Source: Pseudomonadota bacterium (GTDB lineage Bacteria > Pseudomonadota > Gammaproteobacteria > Burkholderiales > SG8-39). From it: a stretch of DNA of 64,000 nt. Location: NCBI GenBank assembly GCA_947455195.1, contig CANGMI010000006.1, positions 248,001 through 312,000 on the forward strand. Reading direction: 5' to 3'. Both the position numbers and the translations under genes were made by a program. Below, in pieces: positions 7,815 through 15,937 of the stretch; within the stretch, counting starts at the first letter, position 1; each line of letters starts with the position of its first letter. The notes beneath the pieces were generated by a model that saw only the letters and a program-made list of their open reading frames with translations, was not told the DNA's origin and searched no databases.

Positions 7815-8258
7815 CGGGCAGAACCCTCGAGTCGATGTTGGGTCATTTGAGACTACCAGAGCGTACACACTCCGGGCCTGGGGCAGCGCACCTTTCGACC
7901 GCAGGCCGGCCGATGGACGCCTGTCGGAGCGGAGTGTGTTGCAGAGATATGACACGATCATGACAGCTGACAGCCTCTCCCCGAGTGGCACTCCATGGCG
8001 CGGTCGCGCAGCGGCCGGGCGCACCACCTCGCCGGTGCCCCAGGCGGGGGCGGGTGTGATCGCGGTCCGTACATCGTGGGACAGCCGCACAGCGTCCCCC
8101 GGGAACTGGCGACAACCGGCGCCACGGGACGGCGGTGGGCGGCGGCGAGCGACAGACTTGCCAGCCCCGGGGCGGGAGACGCTATTCTCACGACCGTACC
8201 GCCGGGAGCGTCTTCCCCCTCCCGCACGCTGCGAGTCGCCACACCAAGAGGATCCACC
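7815..8258. other. 444-base divergent intergenic region phoU/ubiK
   Basis: No gene was found here. The left part carries the phoU leader and Pho box. On the right, plus strand, TTGCCA (8158-8163) and TATTCT (8183-8188) with a 19-base spacer could be a sigma70-type promoter for ubiK-comM, though the spacing is long. Nothing else stands out between about 7975 and 8155. Confidence 0.4.
7949..7966 (-). promoter_or_regulatory. Pho box upstream of phoU
   Basis: On the minus strand the sequence is CTGTCAT-GATC-GTGTCAT, two 7-base repeats with the canonical 4-base spacer; the first is perfect and the second has one mismatch to CTGTCAT. A third near-repeat, CTGTCAG (7967-7973), abuts it upstream. About 10 bases downstream is CACACT, a possible -10 placed as in PhoB-activated promoters. 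It is oriented toward phoU, so PhoB-dependent transcription of phoU-phoB-phoR is expected. Confidence 0.8.
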
Positions 8259-8531
8259 ATGGCCATGAATCGTGCCTTCGAAGCCCTGCAGGGCCGCCTG
8301 TCGGGCCTGCTCGAGTCAACCCCCGCCCAGGACATCGAGCGAAACGCCAAGGCGATTCTCGGCGGCGCATTCAGCCGCCTCGATCTGGTAACCCGCGAAG
8401 AATTCGAAGTCCAGGCGCGCCTGCTCCAGCGCACCCAGGAGCAGCTTGCGGCCGTTTCGGCGAGGCTCGCGCGCCTGGAGAACGCAGCAGCACCCACGAC
8501 CAGCGCGATCAAACCCGCGAGCACCGACTGA
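8259..8531 (+). CDS. ubiK: Ubiquinone biosynthesis accessory factor UbiK (BMFP/YqiC family)
   Basis: A 90-aa helical protein from ATG 8259, preceded by AAGAGGA. The N-terminal half is amphipathic (AFEALQGRLSGLLE), and a C-terminal coiled coil (EEFEVQARLLQRTQEQLAAVSARLARLE) ends in a short disordered Pro/Thr tail. This is the BMFP (PF04380) layout. The E. coli homologue assists aerobic ubiquinone synthesis by interacting with UbiJ and the Ubi complex and can fuse membranes in vitro. It lies 15 bases before comM, an arrangement common in proteobacteria. ubiE and ubiB are elsewhere in this window, while no ubiJ is seen. Confidence 0.88.
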   Translation: MAMNRAFEALQGRLSGLLESTPAQDIERNAKAILGGAFSRLDLVTREEFEVQARLLQRTQEQLAAVSARLARLENAAAPTTSAIKPASTD

Positions 8532-8546
8532 CCGAGCGCCGGGGTC

Positions 8547-10061
8547 GTGGCGCTCGCCACGCTGCATTCACGGGCACTCGAGGGCTTCGAGGCCCACCCC
8601 GTCTGCGTCGAGGTTCACCTCGCCAACGGGCTTCCCAGCCTGGCCATCGTCGGATTGCCCGATGCCGAAGTTCGGGAAGCCCGGCACCGCGTGAGGGCCG
8701 CCATCACGCATTGCGGCTTCGAATTTCCCGCGCGGCACATCACCGTCAACCTCGCGCCCGCCGACCTCCCGAAAGAGAGCGGTCGGTACGATCTGCCCAT
8801 CGCACTGGGCATCCTGGCAGCCTCCGGACAACTCGCCGCTCGATCGCTGGACGGATACGAATTCGCCGGCGAACTCGCGCTCGACGGCAGCCTGCGCTCG
8901 GTGCGCGGTGCCCTCGCCATGGCCTGGCGCGCTGCGGGGACCGGGCGTGGCTTCATTCTTCCAGCCGCCGATGCCGATGCCGCCGCGCGGGTTGCACAGG
9001 CCTGCATCCACGGCGCGCCCAACCTGCTGGCGGTCTGCGCGCACCTGAGCGGCTCCACGGTACTACCGCGGGCGATACCGCCAGCCATCGCCATCGATGC
9101 ACCGCAAGGTCCCGACCTCAGCGATGTGCGCGGCCAACCACAAGCGCGTCGCGCGCTCGAAATCACGGCGGCGGGTGGTCATTCGCTCCTCATGTCCGGC
9201 CCACCCGGAACCGGCAAATCGATGCTGGCCGAGCGACTGCCGGGCCTGCTGCCGCCCATGGGCGAGACCGAAGCCCTCGAGCAGGCCGCGCTGCGCTCGC
9301 TCGAGGAGCGCTCGAGTGCACGCGCCGGCCTGCAGCAGTGGGCCGCACGTCCGTTTCGCGCCCCGCATCACTCGGCATCGAGTGCGGCGATGGTGGGCGG
9401 CGGTTCCTATCCGCGTCCCGGCGAGATCTCGCTCGCCCACCATGGCGTGCTGTTTCTCGACGAGTTGCCCGAATTTGATCGGCATGTGCTCGAAGCGCTG
9501 CGCGAGCCGCTCGAGACCGGCCGTGTCGCCATTTCTCGGGCCGGGCGGCAGGCCGTGTTTCCGGCCCGGTTCCAGCTCGTGGCAGCCATGAACCCGTGTC
9601 CGTGCGGCTACGCCGGCCACCCAGCCACACGGTGTCGATGCACCCCGGGGCAGATCGAGCGCTACCGAGCGCGCCTTTCGGGGCCGCTCCTCGACCGGAT
9701 CGACCTGCACGTGGCGGTGCCGGCCATGGCGGAGGACGGCCTGCCCGGTGCCGCACCCGGCGAGAGCACACGCACGGTGCGAGAACGGGTGCTTGGCGCG
9801 CATGCCCGGCAATGGGCCCGGCAGGGGTGCAGCAACGCGCTGCTCGACCCGCCTGCCATCGAGCGATGGTGTGCGCCGACTGCCGCCGCAACGCCGCTTC
9901 TGCGCGAGGCGATCCGACGCTTCGGTCTGTCGGCGCGCGCACTGCACCGCGTGCTGAAGGTGGCTCGCACCATCGCCGACCTCGCCGAGGCACCCTTGCC
10001 CGCCATCAACCACGTGGCAGAGGCCCTGAGCTACCGTCCACCCGATCCTCACCCCGCCTGA
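8547..10061 (+). CDS. comM: YifB/ComM family Mg-chelatase-like AAA+ ATPase
   Basis: A 504-aa protein from GTG 8547 (MALATLHSRALEG, typical for the family). Domains: N-terminal ChlI-like fold (1-165) with NGLPSLAIVGLPDAEV; Mg-chelatase AAA+ domain with Walker A GPPGTGKS (218-225), Walker B VLFLDELPEF and the Cys motif CPCGYAGHPATRCRC; and a C-terminal helical domain (RALHRVLKVARTIADL). ComM is a hexameric helicase that promotes branch migration during natural transformation and recombination. The protein is full length with no missing motif. It follows ubiK closely, probably in the same transcript. Confidence 0.93.
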   Translation: MALATLHSRALEGFEAHPVCVEVHLANGLPSLAIVGLPDAEVREARHRVRAAITHCGFEFPARHITVNLAPADLPKESGRYDLPIALGILAASGQLAARSLDGYEFAGELALDGSLRSVRGALAMAWRAAGTGRGFILPAADADAAARVAQACIHGAPNLLAVCAHLSGSTVLPRAIPPAIAIDAPQGPDLSDVRGQPQARRALEITAAGGHSLLMSGPPGTGKSMLAERLPGLLPPMGETEALEQAALRSLEERSSARAGLQQWAARPFRAPHHSASSAAMVGGGSYPRPGEISLAHHGVLFLDELPEFDRHVLEALREPLETGRVAISRAGRQAVFPARFQLVAAMNPCPCGYAGHPATRCRCTPGQIERYRARLSGPLLDRIDLHVAVPAMAEDGLPGAAPGESTRTVRERVLGAHARQWARQGCSNALLDPPAIERWCAPTAAATPLLREAIRRFGLSARALHRVLKVARTIADLAEAPLPAINHVAEALSYRPPDPHPA

Positions 10062-10148
10062 GCAGCCCGCGAGACTGCGGGTCGGACAGAGCCGGCAGAC
10101 GTCACGCCCGTGCAGTGTAGGATCCTGATCGTTCTGATCCGGGAAATC

Positions 10149-10973
10149 ATGGCGACATACGCAATCGGGGATGTGCAAGGGTGCCATGACGAGCTGCTGG
10201 CCCTCATCACACGCCTTCGGCTCGGCCCGGCCGACCGGCTCTGGTTCGTGGGCGATCTGGTCAACCGCGGCCCCCGGTCGCTCGAGGTGCTGCGCCTGGT
10301 GCGCGACATGGGCGATCGGGCCACGGTGGTTCTGGGCAACCATGACCTGCACCTCATCAGTCTCGCCGAGGGACTCGGACGCCCCCGCAGTGACGATACG
10401 CTCGAGGCCGTGCTCGACGCCCCCGATCGTGACGAACTCCTTGGCTGGCTGCGCAGTCGGCGCCTGGTCGAGACCGATGGCGTCCATGTCATGGTGCACG
10501 CGGGCCTGCTCGCCCGCTGGAGCGTGGCGCAGGCCATCGACCTTGCCGGTGAGGTGTGGCGCGCACTGAACGCACCCACCTATCGGGAATTCCTGCGCAG
10601 CATGTACGGCAACACCCCCGACCGCTGGGATGACACCCTCGCCGGTGCCGATCGCAGCCGGATGATCGTCAACGGCATGACACGCATGCGTTTCTGCCGT
10701 CGCGATGGCTCGATCGACCTCGGCCCGAAGGGCGCGCCCACCGACGCACCGGCGGGCTACCGGCCCTGGTTCACCCTGCCAGAGCGCGCCCATGCCGACC
10801 ACACCGTCGTCTTCGGCCACTGGTCGGCCCTCGGACTGCACGTGAGCGAGAACGTCATCGGCCTTGATACCGGCTGCGTCTGGGGCGGCAAGCTCACGGC
10901 GATGCGTCTGGAAGATCGGGCCCTGTTCGACGTTCCCGGTAAGGCAGCGGGACGTTCAAGGCGCTGGCAATAG
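10149..10973 (+). CDS. apaH: Symmetrical bis(5'-nucleosyl)-tetraphosphatase ApaH
   Basis: A 274-aa calcineurin-type phosphoesterase from ATG 10149 (MATYAIGDVQGCHDEL). Metal-binding motifs are GDVQGC (8-13), GDLVNRG, GNHD and later MVHAG and FGHW. ApaH splits Ap4A into two ADP and removes stress-associated Np4A nucleotides and caps. The length matches E. coli ApaH (about 280 aa). Its last 80 bases overlap the end of the convergent plsC gene, so the C-terminal Arg-rich tail (GKAAGRSRRWQ) is encoded opposite the plsC C-terminus. It is not in the lptD-surA-pdxA-ksgA-apaH cluster of enterobacteria. Confidence 0.94.
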   Translation: MATYAIGDVQGCHDELLALITRLRLGPADRLWFVGDLVNRGPRSLEVLRLVRDMGDRATVVLGNHDLHLISLAEGLGRPRSDDTLEAVLDAPDRDELLGWLRSRRLVETDGVHVMVHAGLLARWSVAQAIDLAGEVWRALNAPTYREFLRSMYGNTPDRWDDTLAGADRSRMIVNGMTRMRFCRRDGSIDLGPKGAPTDAPAGYRPWFTLPERAHADHTVVFGHWSALGLHVSENVIGLDTGCVWGGKLTAMRLEDRALFDVPGKAAGRSRRWQ

Positions 10974-11688
10974 CGCGCTCGCTCGCGAGGGACACCTCGC
11001 GCCGGGCAAGGCCTGTCGTGACCACGGGGGTGAGGAACTGCAACTTCACATGGATCGTTTTCGCCCCGAGAATCCGCCAGATCGAGCCGAGGAGGGTCAT
11101 GTCGTCGACATAGGCCGCGATGGCCGAGGGCTCGCCAGCCGCATCGGCATAGCGCAGGGCGACCGGCTGCACGAGCCCACCCGCGTCGATCACCGGCTGA
11201 AAGAGGGCGGCATGGAAGGGCAGCAGTCGATCGCCCTGGGTCGTGGTGCCTTCGGGAAACACGGCAATCACGCCACCGGCCTCGATCAGCGCAGCAATCC
11301 GGCCATTGGTGGTGCGCGCATGGCGGGTTCGGCCCCGTTCGATGAAGAGGGTACCCACCCCGGCGGCGAGCGGTCCGATGACCGGCCAGCCGCGAATCTC
11401 CGACTTCGCCACGAAGGTGAACGGCTGATGCGCCAGGAGCGCAAAGATGTCGACCCACGACACATGGTTTGACGCCAGAAGGTAGCCACCCCGGGCAGGC
11501 GCCTCGCCCTGCAGATGAACCCGCACCCCGAGCAAGGCGAGCAAGCGTCTCGCCCAGCGGCGCACCGTCGCCTGGCGTTCGGCCTCGCTCATCGCCGGCA
11601 ACCGGAACCGCACCCGCCAGAGCCCGACCAGGAGGTGGGCCACGAGAAGCGGCAGCCTGACTGCGCCCGAGACACGAGACTGCCGCAT
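10894..11688 (-). CDS. plsC: 1-acyl-sn-glycerol-3-phosphate acyltransferase (PlsC/LPLAT family)
   Basis: A 264-aa membrane-associated acyltransferase from ATG 11688. An N-terminal hydrophobic helix (LPLLVAHLLVGLWRV) precedes block I NHVSWVD (74-80, the catalytic NHx4D), followed by block III FPEGTTT (144-150) and block IV-like VQPVALRY. It would acylate lysophosphatidic acid to phosphatidic acid at the inner membrane; an ornithine-lipid (OlsA-like) role cannot be excluded. The luciferase-like gene lies 38 bases upstream in the same direction. The 3' end overlaps apaH by 80 bases tail to tail. Confidence 0.88.
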   Translation of the reverse strand: MRQSRVSGAVRLPLLVAHLLVGLWRVRFRLPAMSEAERQATVRRWARRLLALLGVRVHLQGEAPARGGYLLASNHVSWVDIFALLAHQPFTFVAKSEIRGWPVIGPLAAGVGTLFIERGRTRHARTTNGRIAALIEAGGVIAVFPEGTTTQGDRLLPFHAALFQPVIDAGGLVQPVALRYADAAGEPSAIAAYVDDMTLLGSIWRILGAKTIHVKLQFLTPVVTTGLARREVSLASERAIASALNVPLPYRERRTGPDLPDASP

Positions 11689-11726
11689 GCCGTGGCCGAC
11701 CCTGCTCGCCGTGCCGGTCGCCTGTC

Positions 11727-12728
11727 TCAGTGCAGCCGCGGGGCTACCTGGCCGGTAAAGAGGTCAAGCGAAGCGTGGGTTTCCGCAGGCGTCAGGTCAC
11801 CGAAGGCGAACTGACCCACCAGGTAGTTCAGACCCGTGGTGTCGAGCTGGTCGCGCAAGTACTGCGCGACGGTGTCCGGCGAACCGGCAACCCCTTGGCC
11901 GACGGCCATCAATTCATCGAAGCTGGGCGGTCGCGGGTAACGGATGGTGCGATTGTTGAGGCGAAAGAGAAACGTGAAGCTCTCATGCCAGCGCAGATAA
12001 GCCCGGCGCGCCATGTCCATCGCCTTTCCGTCCGTCTCGGCCACGACGATGAAACGCCCGACCCCCATCCTGGGCAGTGGACGCTCGCCATGCACCTCGC
12101 GCCACACTTCGCGGAACTTGCTGGCCGACTCGACGATCATGTCCACCGGATCAAGACTGACCGTGCTCAGACCACGACGGGCGGCACGCTCGGCACTCTC
12201 GGGCGAGTGCACGCCATACCAGATGGGCGGGTGCGGTTGCTGCAGCGGCGGAATTTCCATCGGTACGTCATCGAACTGGTAGGTCGGACCGGCAAAGGTC
12301 AGCCGCTTTTCGGTGAGTCCACGGGTGATCAGTTCGAGCGATTCCTCGTAGATGGCCTGGGCCGAATCCGGTTCGGTGCCGTAGTAGACGAGTTCTGCCG
12401 GCGAGGATCCGCGCCCGAACCCCACGTCAAGGCGCCCGCCGCTCAGTTGATCGAGCATGCAGATTTCCTCGATCAGGCGCAGGGGATGGTAGAGCGGCAG
12501 CGCGTACACCAGGGTGCCGAACCGGAGACGACGGGTACGCTGGGCCACTGCGGCGAGAAACACGCTCGGGCTGGGTGCCATGCCCAGTGGCGTGGAGTGA
12601 TGCTCGGCGATGTGATAGCAATAGAATCCGGCCTGCTCGTACGCCTCGATCAGTTGCAGGCGCGACTCGTAATATTCCCTGAGCGGCAAGTTGCCCCGGT
12701 CCAGGTGATCGAACACTCCGAATTCCAT
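11727..12728 (-). CDS. LLM-class (luciferase-like) flavin-dependent oxidoreductase
   Basis: A 333-aa protein from ATG 12728 with AAGGAG 8 bases upstream. It has the bacterial luciferase-like TIM-barrel signatures: MEFGVFDHLDRGN, the AEHHSTPLGMAPSPSVFLAAVAQRT segment and SGGRLDVGFGRGSSPAE, which bind reduced flavin. Members use FMNH2 or F420 to oxidise aldehydes, sulfonates, nitrilotriacetate-like compounds or alkanes; no motif here identifies the substrate. No flavin reductase is adjacent. It is divergent from the HTH gene at 12975 and upstream of plsC. The family is confident and the function open. Confidence 0.85.
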   Translation of the reverse strand: MEFGVFDHLDRGNLPLREYYESRLQLIEAYEQAGFYCYHIAEHHSTPLGMAPSPSVFLAAVAQRTRRLRFGTLVYALPLYHPLRLIEEICMLDQLSGGRLDVGFGRGSSPAELVYYGTEPDSAQAIYEESLELITRGLTEKRLTFAGPTYQFDDVPMEIPPLQQPHPPIWYGVHSPESAERAARRGLSTVSLDPVDMIVESASKFREVWREVHGERPLPRMGVGRFIVVAETDGKAMDMARRAYLRWHESFTFLFRLNNRTIRYPRPPSFDELMAVGQGVAGSPDTVAQYLRDQLDTTGLNYLVGQFAFGDLTPAETHASLDLFTGQVAPRLH

Positions 12729-12974
12729 CGACAGTCTCCTTCCGTGCAGTCGGTTCCGCCGCGGGCTCGCGACCCGGCTGACAGCCCCTCACTCTAGGTA
12801 GAAGCGCCAGCAACCGCAAGTCGAACCTGACGGAATCCGGCACTGGCATCGGTCGGACGGCCGACGCGTTGCGCCGCCAGTCAAGCGCTGGCCGGAGAGG
12901 CCAAACCGCGGCGTCAGCGCAACCTGGCGCAATGCCGGTATCATCGGTCCGATGACCACAACGATCGTCAGAAC

Positions 12975-13610
12975 ATGGCACGCACCCGGACCCGCCCGAC
13001 CACGCCCCTGTTCCGGATCATCGAGACGCAGGCGCTGCGCGAAGGCCTGTCGAAGGAACAGCTGTACGCCCGCCTCGGCATATCGGCCTCGTACTACAAC
13101 CAGTTGTGCACCGACGATGTGTTGCTCGCACAGGCTTCACGAACGGTGGTAGAGGCCATCTCGACCTACCTCGACGTGCCGCATGTGCAGGTGATGATGT
13201 GGGCCGGGCAACTCGACTGGAAGGATTTCGGCCAGCCGCGCAATCCGGGGGCCACCGTCAATCAGTACATCGACGCCGTTGCCTTGCAGATCGAGGATGA
13301 CCCGTACTTTCGCGACTTTGCCGTCCCGCTGCGCGAATGGTCGGCCACGCCACAGGCGATCAGGCTTCGCTTCGTGGCTCTCTATGAACATGCCCGGCAG
13401 CTTCGGGTGCAGCGCGAAGTGTCAGAGGCGAGCGGGAGCACCACGACAGGCAAGAACCCGGGAACCCCGCGCAGCAGCACGCGGGGCAATACGCCAGGCC
13501 TCACGCTGGCCCGCGCAGCGCGCCTGAGCGAGCAACTGCCTGGGGCGGGACAAGGTTCACTGACACCCGCACGCAGCGCGAAACCGGCGCGTCGCCCCAA
13601 GGCCGCCTGA
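12975..13610 (+). CDS. HTH-domain protein with disordered basic tail, function unknown
   Basis: A 211-aa protein from ATG 12975. Residues about 12-70 look like an XRE/Cro-type helix-turn-helix (EGLSKEQLYARLGISASYYNQL, then VVEAISTYLDV); residues 75-145 are a mixed helical domain I do not recognise (QLDWKDF, YIDAVALQIEDDPYFRDF). From about 150 the sequence is low-complexity Ser/Thr/Gly/Arg ending in a basic KPARRPKAA. It is divergent from the luciferase-like gene and meets the DUF1116 gene tail to tail, their stop codons abutting as TGATCA. It could regulate either neighbour, but nothing in the sequence shows that. The ribosome site is weak. Confidence 0.72.
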   Translation: MARTRTRPTTPLFRIIETQALREGLSKEQLYARLGISASYYNQLCTDDVLLAQASRTVVEAISTYLDVPHVQVMMWAGQLDWKDFGQPRNPGATVNQYIDAVALQIEDDPYFRDFAVPLREWSATPQAIRLRFVALYEHARQLRVQREVSEASGSTTTGKNPGTPRSSTRGNTPGLTLARAARLSEQLPGAGQGSLTPARSAKPARRPKAA

Positions 13611-15050
13611 TCAGGCGGGGTACTGCTCGGCCAGCGCCTCGAGCGCCTTCACGAAACAGGCCATCGGTACCCGGACGATGCCTGCACCGATCTGACCGAC
13701 ACCGGCCTCGCGGTGGGCAATGCCGGTCGTCACCACGGGCTGTATGCCGGTGTCGATGACCTTGCGCACATCGATGCCGACCGGGGCCGGCGCGAAATCG
13801 AGGGCCGGCAGCGAGTTGGCCGGATTGCGTCCGTCGGTAATCTCGTACATGAGCCGCGAGTATTCCATCGATGCCGCGATCGACCCGCCCGCCAGCAGCG
13901 TGAGCGCGGGTGAGGCAGCAAACGAGAATCCGCCGAATCCGGCCGTCTCGGTGATGGCGCTGTCGCCCAGATCGGGGTTGGCATCGGCCTCGCTGAACCC
14001 GGGGAAGTACAAGCCCTGAGGCCGTCCGCTGGGCGCCTCGAACCAGCGTCGTCCGAGGCCGCTCACCCGAATGGCGGTCGTCACGCCATTGCGGGCAATG
14101 GCGGTCACGGTGCTCGAATACTCGATGCCGTGGGCGGCATCCATCGTGGCCTTGGCCGAGGCCATCGACAGGTTGAGGAAGAACTGCGACGTGTCGGCGA
14201 TGAACTTGAGAATCTCGTGCGCCACACCGGGTGACAGTTCGCACTGACTGAGGGGCACCGCGAACTGCATGAAAAAGAGCGAGGTGGCGGCCACATTGCG
14301 CGAGTGCACCTCATCGCCCATCAGCAGCGCCTGCGACTGGATCGCCTTGAGGTCGATGCCACCCGAGAGGAGCACCGCCTTCTTCATGGCCGGTGCGAGC
14401 ACATCCTCGAACCACTTGAGCCGAACCAGCACCTCGGGGCTGTTCGCGCCGAAGCGCAGGATCTTGCCGATACCCTCGTTGATGTTGGTGTACGCCGTGT
14501 TCCCATGGGTGAGATTGCGCACGACCAGCACCGGCATCGAGGGCGAAATGATGCCGGTCATCGGGCCGACTGCGCTGTAGTCATGGCACTGGGCGAATCG
14601 GATCTCGCCCGCGGCGAGCATGCGCTCGGCCTCGGCCATCGAGTCGGCCCAGCCCTCGTAGAGCACGGCACCGATCATGGCGCCGTGCATCGGGCCGCAC
14701 ATGTCGGGCCAGGCCACCGGCGCACCGGCATGCAGCAGGGTCCGGTCCATGTCGGGCCAGACATCACGTGCATGCAGCGCGACATCCACCAGCGCGGGCC
14801 GTGCTGCCAGGACCCGCTCGACCGCCAGCGCATTGGCGCGATCGATGCGCGAGCCCGTTGCGTTCGGATCTTGCCGATCACCCACGAGCTGGGCGAGCTT
14901 CCAGGCCAGGACCGGATCCGCGTTGCCCGGCGGCTGCCAGTCGACCTGGGCCACGCTGCCGCCATGGGCGGTGACGCTGTGGTTGAAGGCGTCAACGCCG
15001 ACATTGACGACCGACAGGGGGGAATCGAGCAGGGATGGTTTCAACGTCAC
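13611..15050 (-). CDS. allG: DUF1116 protein, AllG/YlbE-like oxamate carbamoyltransferase subunit
   Basis: A 479-aa protein from GTG 15050, whose first bases overlap the allH stop (GTGA). It belongs to the DUF1116 family: conserved stretches include ALVDVALHARDVWP, GPMHGAMIGAVLYEGWA, the NLTHGNTAYTNINEGIGKILRFGAN block and ITETAGFGGF. With FdrA and the DUF2877 protein this family forms the oxamate carbamoyltransferase described from E. coli (AllF, AllG, AllH), which phosphorolyses oxalurate to oxamate and carbamoyl phosphate at the end of anaerobic allantoin breakdown. It is the last of four overlapping genes. Catalytic residues are not firmly established, so I cannot score them. The substrate in this organism could be another carbamoyl compound. 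Confidence 0.85.
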   Translation of the reverse strand: MTLKPSLLDSPLSVVNVGVDAFNHSVTAHGGSVAQVDWQPPGNADPVLAWKLAQLVGDRQDPNATGSRIDRANALAVERVLAARPALVDVALHARDVWPDMDRTLLHAGAPVAWPDMCGPMHGAMIGAVLYEGWADSMAEAERMLAAGEIRFAQCHDYSAVGPMTGIISPSMPVLVVRNLTHGNTAYTNINEGIGKILRFGANSPEVLVRLKWFEDVLAPAMKKAVLLSGGIDLKAIQSQALLMGDEVHSRNVAATSLFFMQFAVPLSQCELSPGVAHEILKFIADTSQFFLNLSMASAKATMDAAHGIEYSSTVTAIARNGVTTAIRVSGLGRRWFEAPSGRPQGLYFPGFSEADANPDLGDSAITETAGFGGFSFAASPALTLLAGGSIAASMEYSRLMYEITDGRNPANSLPALDFAPAPVGIDVRKVIDTGIQPVVTTGIAHREAGVGQIGAGIVRVPMACFVKALEALAEQYPA

Positions 15051-15937
15051 ACCTCAAACGGACGAACAGGTTGCAACACGGCAAGGGCGAACCCGGCAAA
15101 GAGGTCCCAGCCCGATGTATGACCCAGCGCAACAAGTGCGCCCAACGCAGCCGGCACGCCCGCCGCATCGCGGTCGTGCGCCAGGGCGTGCAGGAAATCG
15201 TGCAGAACGGCGTACGACTGCCCGGCCGCCAGATCGACCAGCAGACTGGCACTGATGGCATGAGTACGCTCGCGCGCTGCGGCATGAATGGCGTCGATCG
15301 TGCCGGCAAGCCAGCCTGGCTGCGGCCCGGGGCGGTGCGCCAGCGCAAAGAGGGCGCCCCCCACGACATCGTCACCCGACGGGGTCAGCCCGGCACCGAC
15401 CCCGAGCAGGCCGCAGGCAGCCGCCAGCAGCGGCGCGGGCTGCGGTCGCTCGAGCGCCGCCGCAAGGGCATGGAGGCGGACAAAGGCGTGCTCGAGCGGA
15501 AATTCGAGCGGCTGCCCGACCAGTGCAGCAGCAAAGCCACGCGGGGCGGGCAAGGCATGATCGACCCGACCGGCACCCGCGGCCCGGGCAGCCACCAGTG
15601 CCGCAATCAGATCGACCAGCCGCCTGGCCACACGCGCCCCATCCGGCATCCCGCCCGCCGGAGGCGCCCAGCAGCGGGCATGACGCAGATCGACGGCCAG
15701 GGGTGCCGAGGGCGGCACATCGGGCAGCACGATCATGCGCGGATGTCGGGTGCGAGGGGCCGGACCGATCCAGACCAGCTCGCTTCCGGCGCGCGCATAG
15801 GGCAGGCCGGCCGCAACAAAGGCAGGCACCGGATCGACCCGGCCCCCGCTCGCTTGCAACGCCGCCATCGCGCGCACCCCCACCCAACGAGCCGTGACGG
15901 GCCACAGGCGGGGACGCGAAGCGAGCGCCGTGTCCAT
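15047..15937 (-). CDS. allH: DUF2877 protein, AllH/YlbF-like oxamate carbamoyltransferase subunit
   Basis: A 296-aa cytoplasmic protein from ATG 15937, overlapping the carbamate kinase stop (ATGA). The family signature GLTPSGDD, followed by VVGGALFALAH and the C-terminal GHTSGWD, identifies DUF2877. In E. coli the homologue is the third subunit of oxamate carbamoyltransferase. The Ala/Arg-rich first 150 residues are less conserved. Stop/start overlaps with carbamate kinase and allG imply coupled translation and fixed stoichiometry, as expected for subunits of one complex. Confidence 0.85.
   Translation of the reverse strand: MDTALASRPRLWPVTARWVGVRAMAALQASGGRVDPVPAFVAAGLPYARAGSELVWIGPAPRTRHPRMIVLPDVPPSAPLAVDLRHARCWAPPAGGMPDGARVARRLVDLIAALVAARAAGAGRVDHALPAPRGFAAALVGQPLEFPLEHAFVRLHALAAALERPQPAPLLAAACGLLGVGAGLTPSGDDVVGGALFALAHRPGPQPGWLAGTIDAIHAAARERTHAISASLLVDLAAGQSYAVLHDFLHALAHDRDAAGVPAALGALVALGHTSGWDLFAGFALAVLQPVRPFEV

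Noticed and set aside
9063-10841. 592-codon minus-strand frame opposite comM and apaH
   Set aside because: It is antisense to two well-identified genes and spans their junction; no family features.
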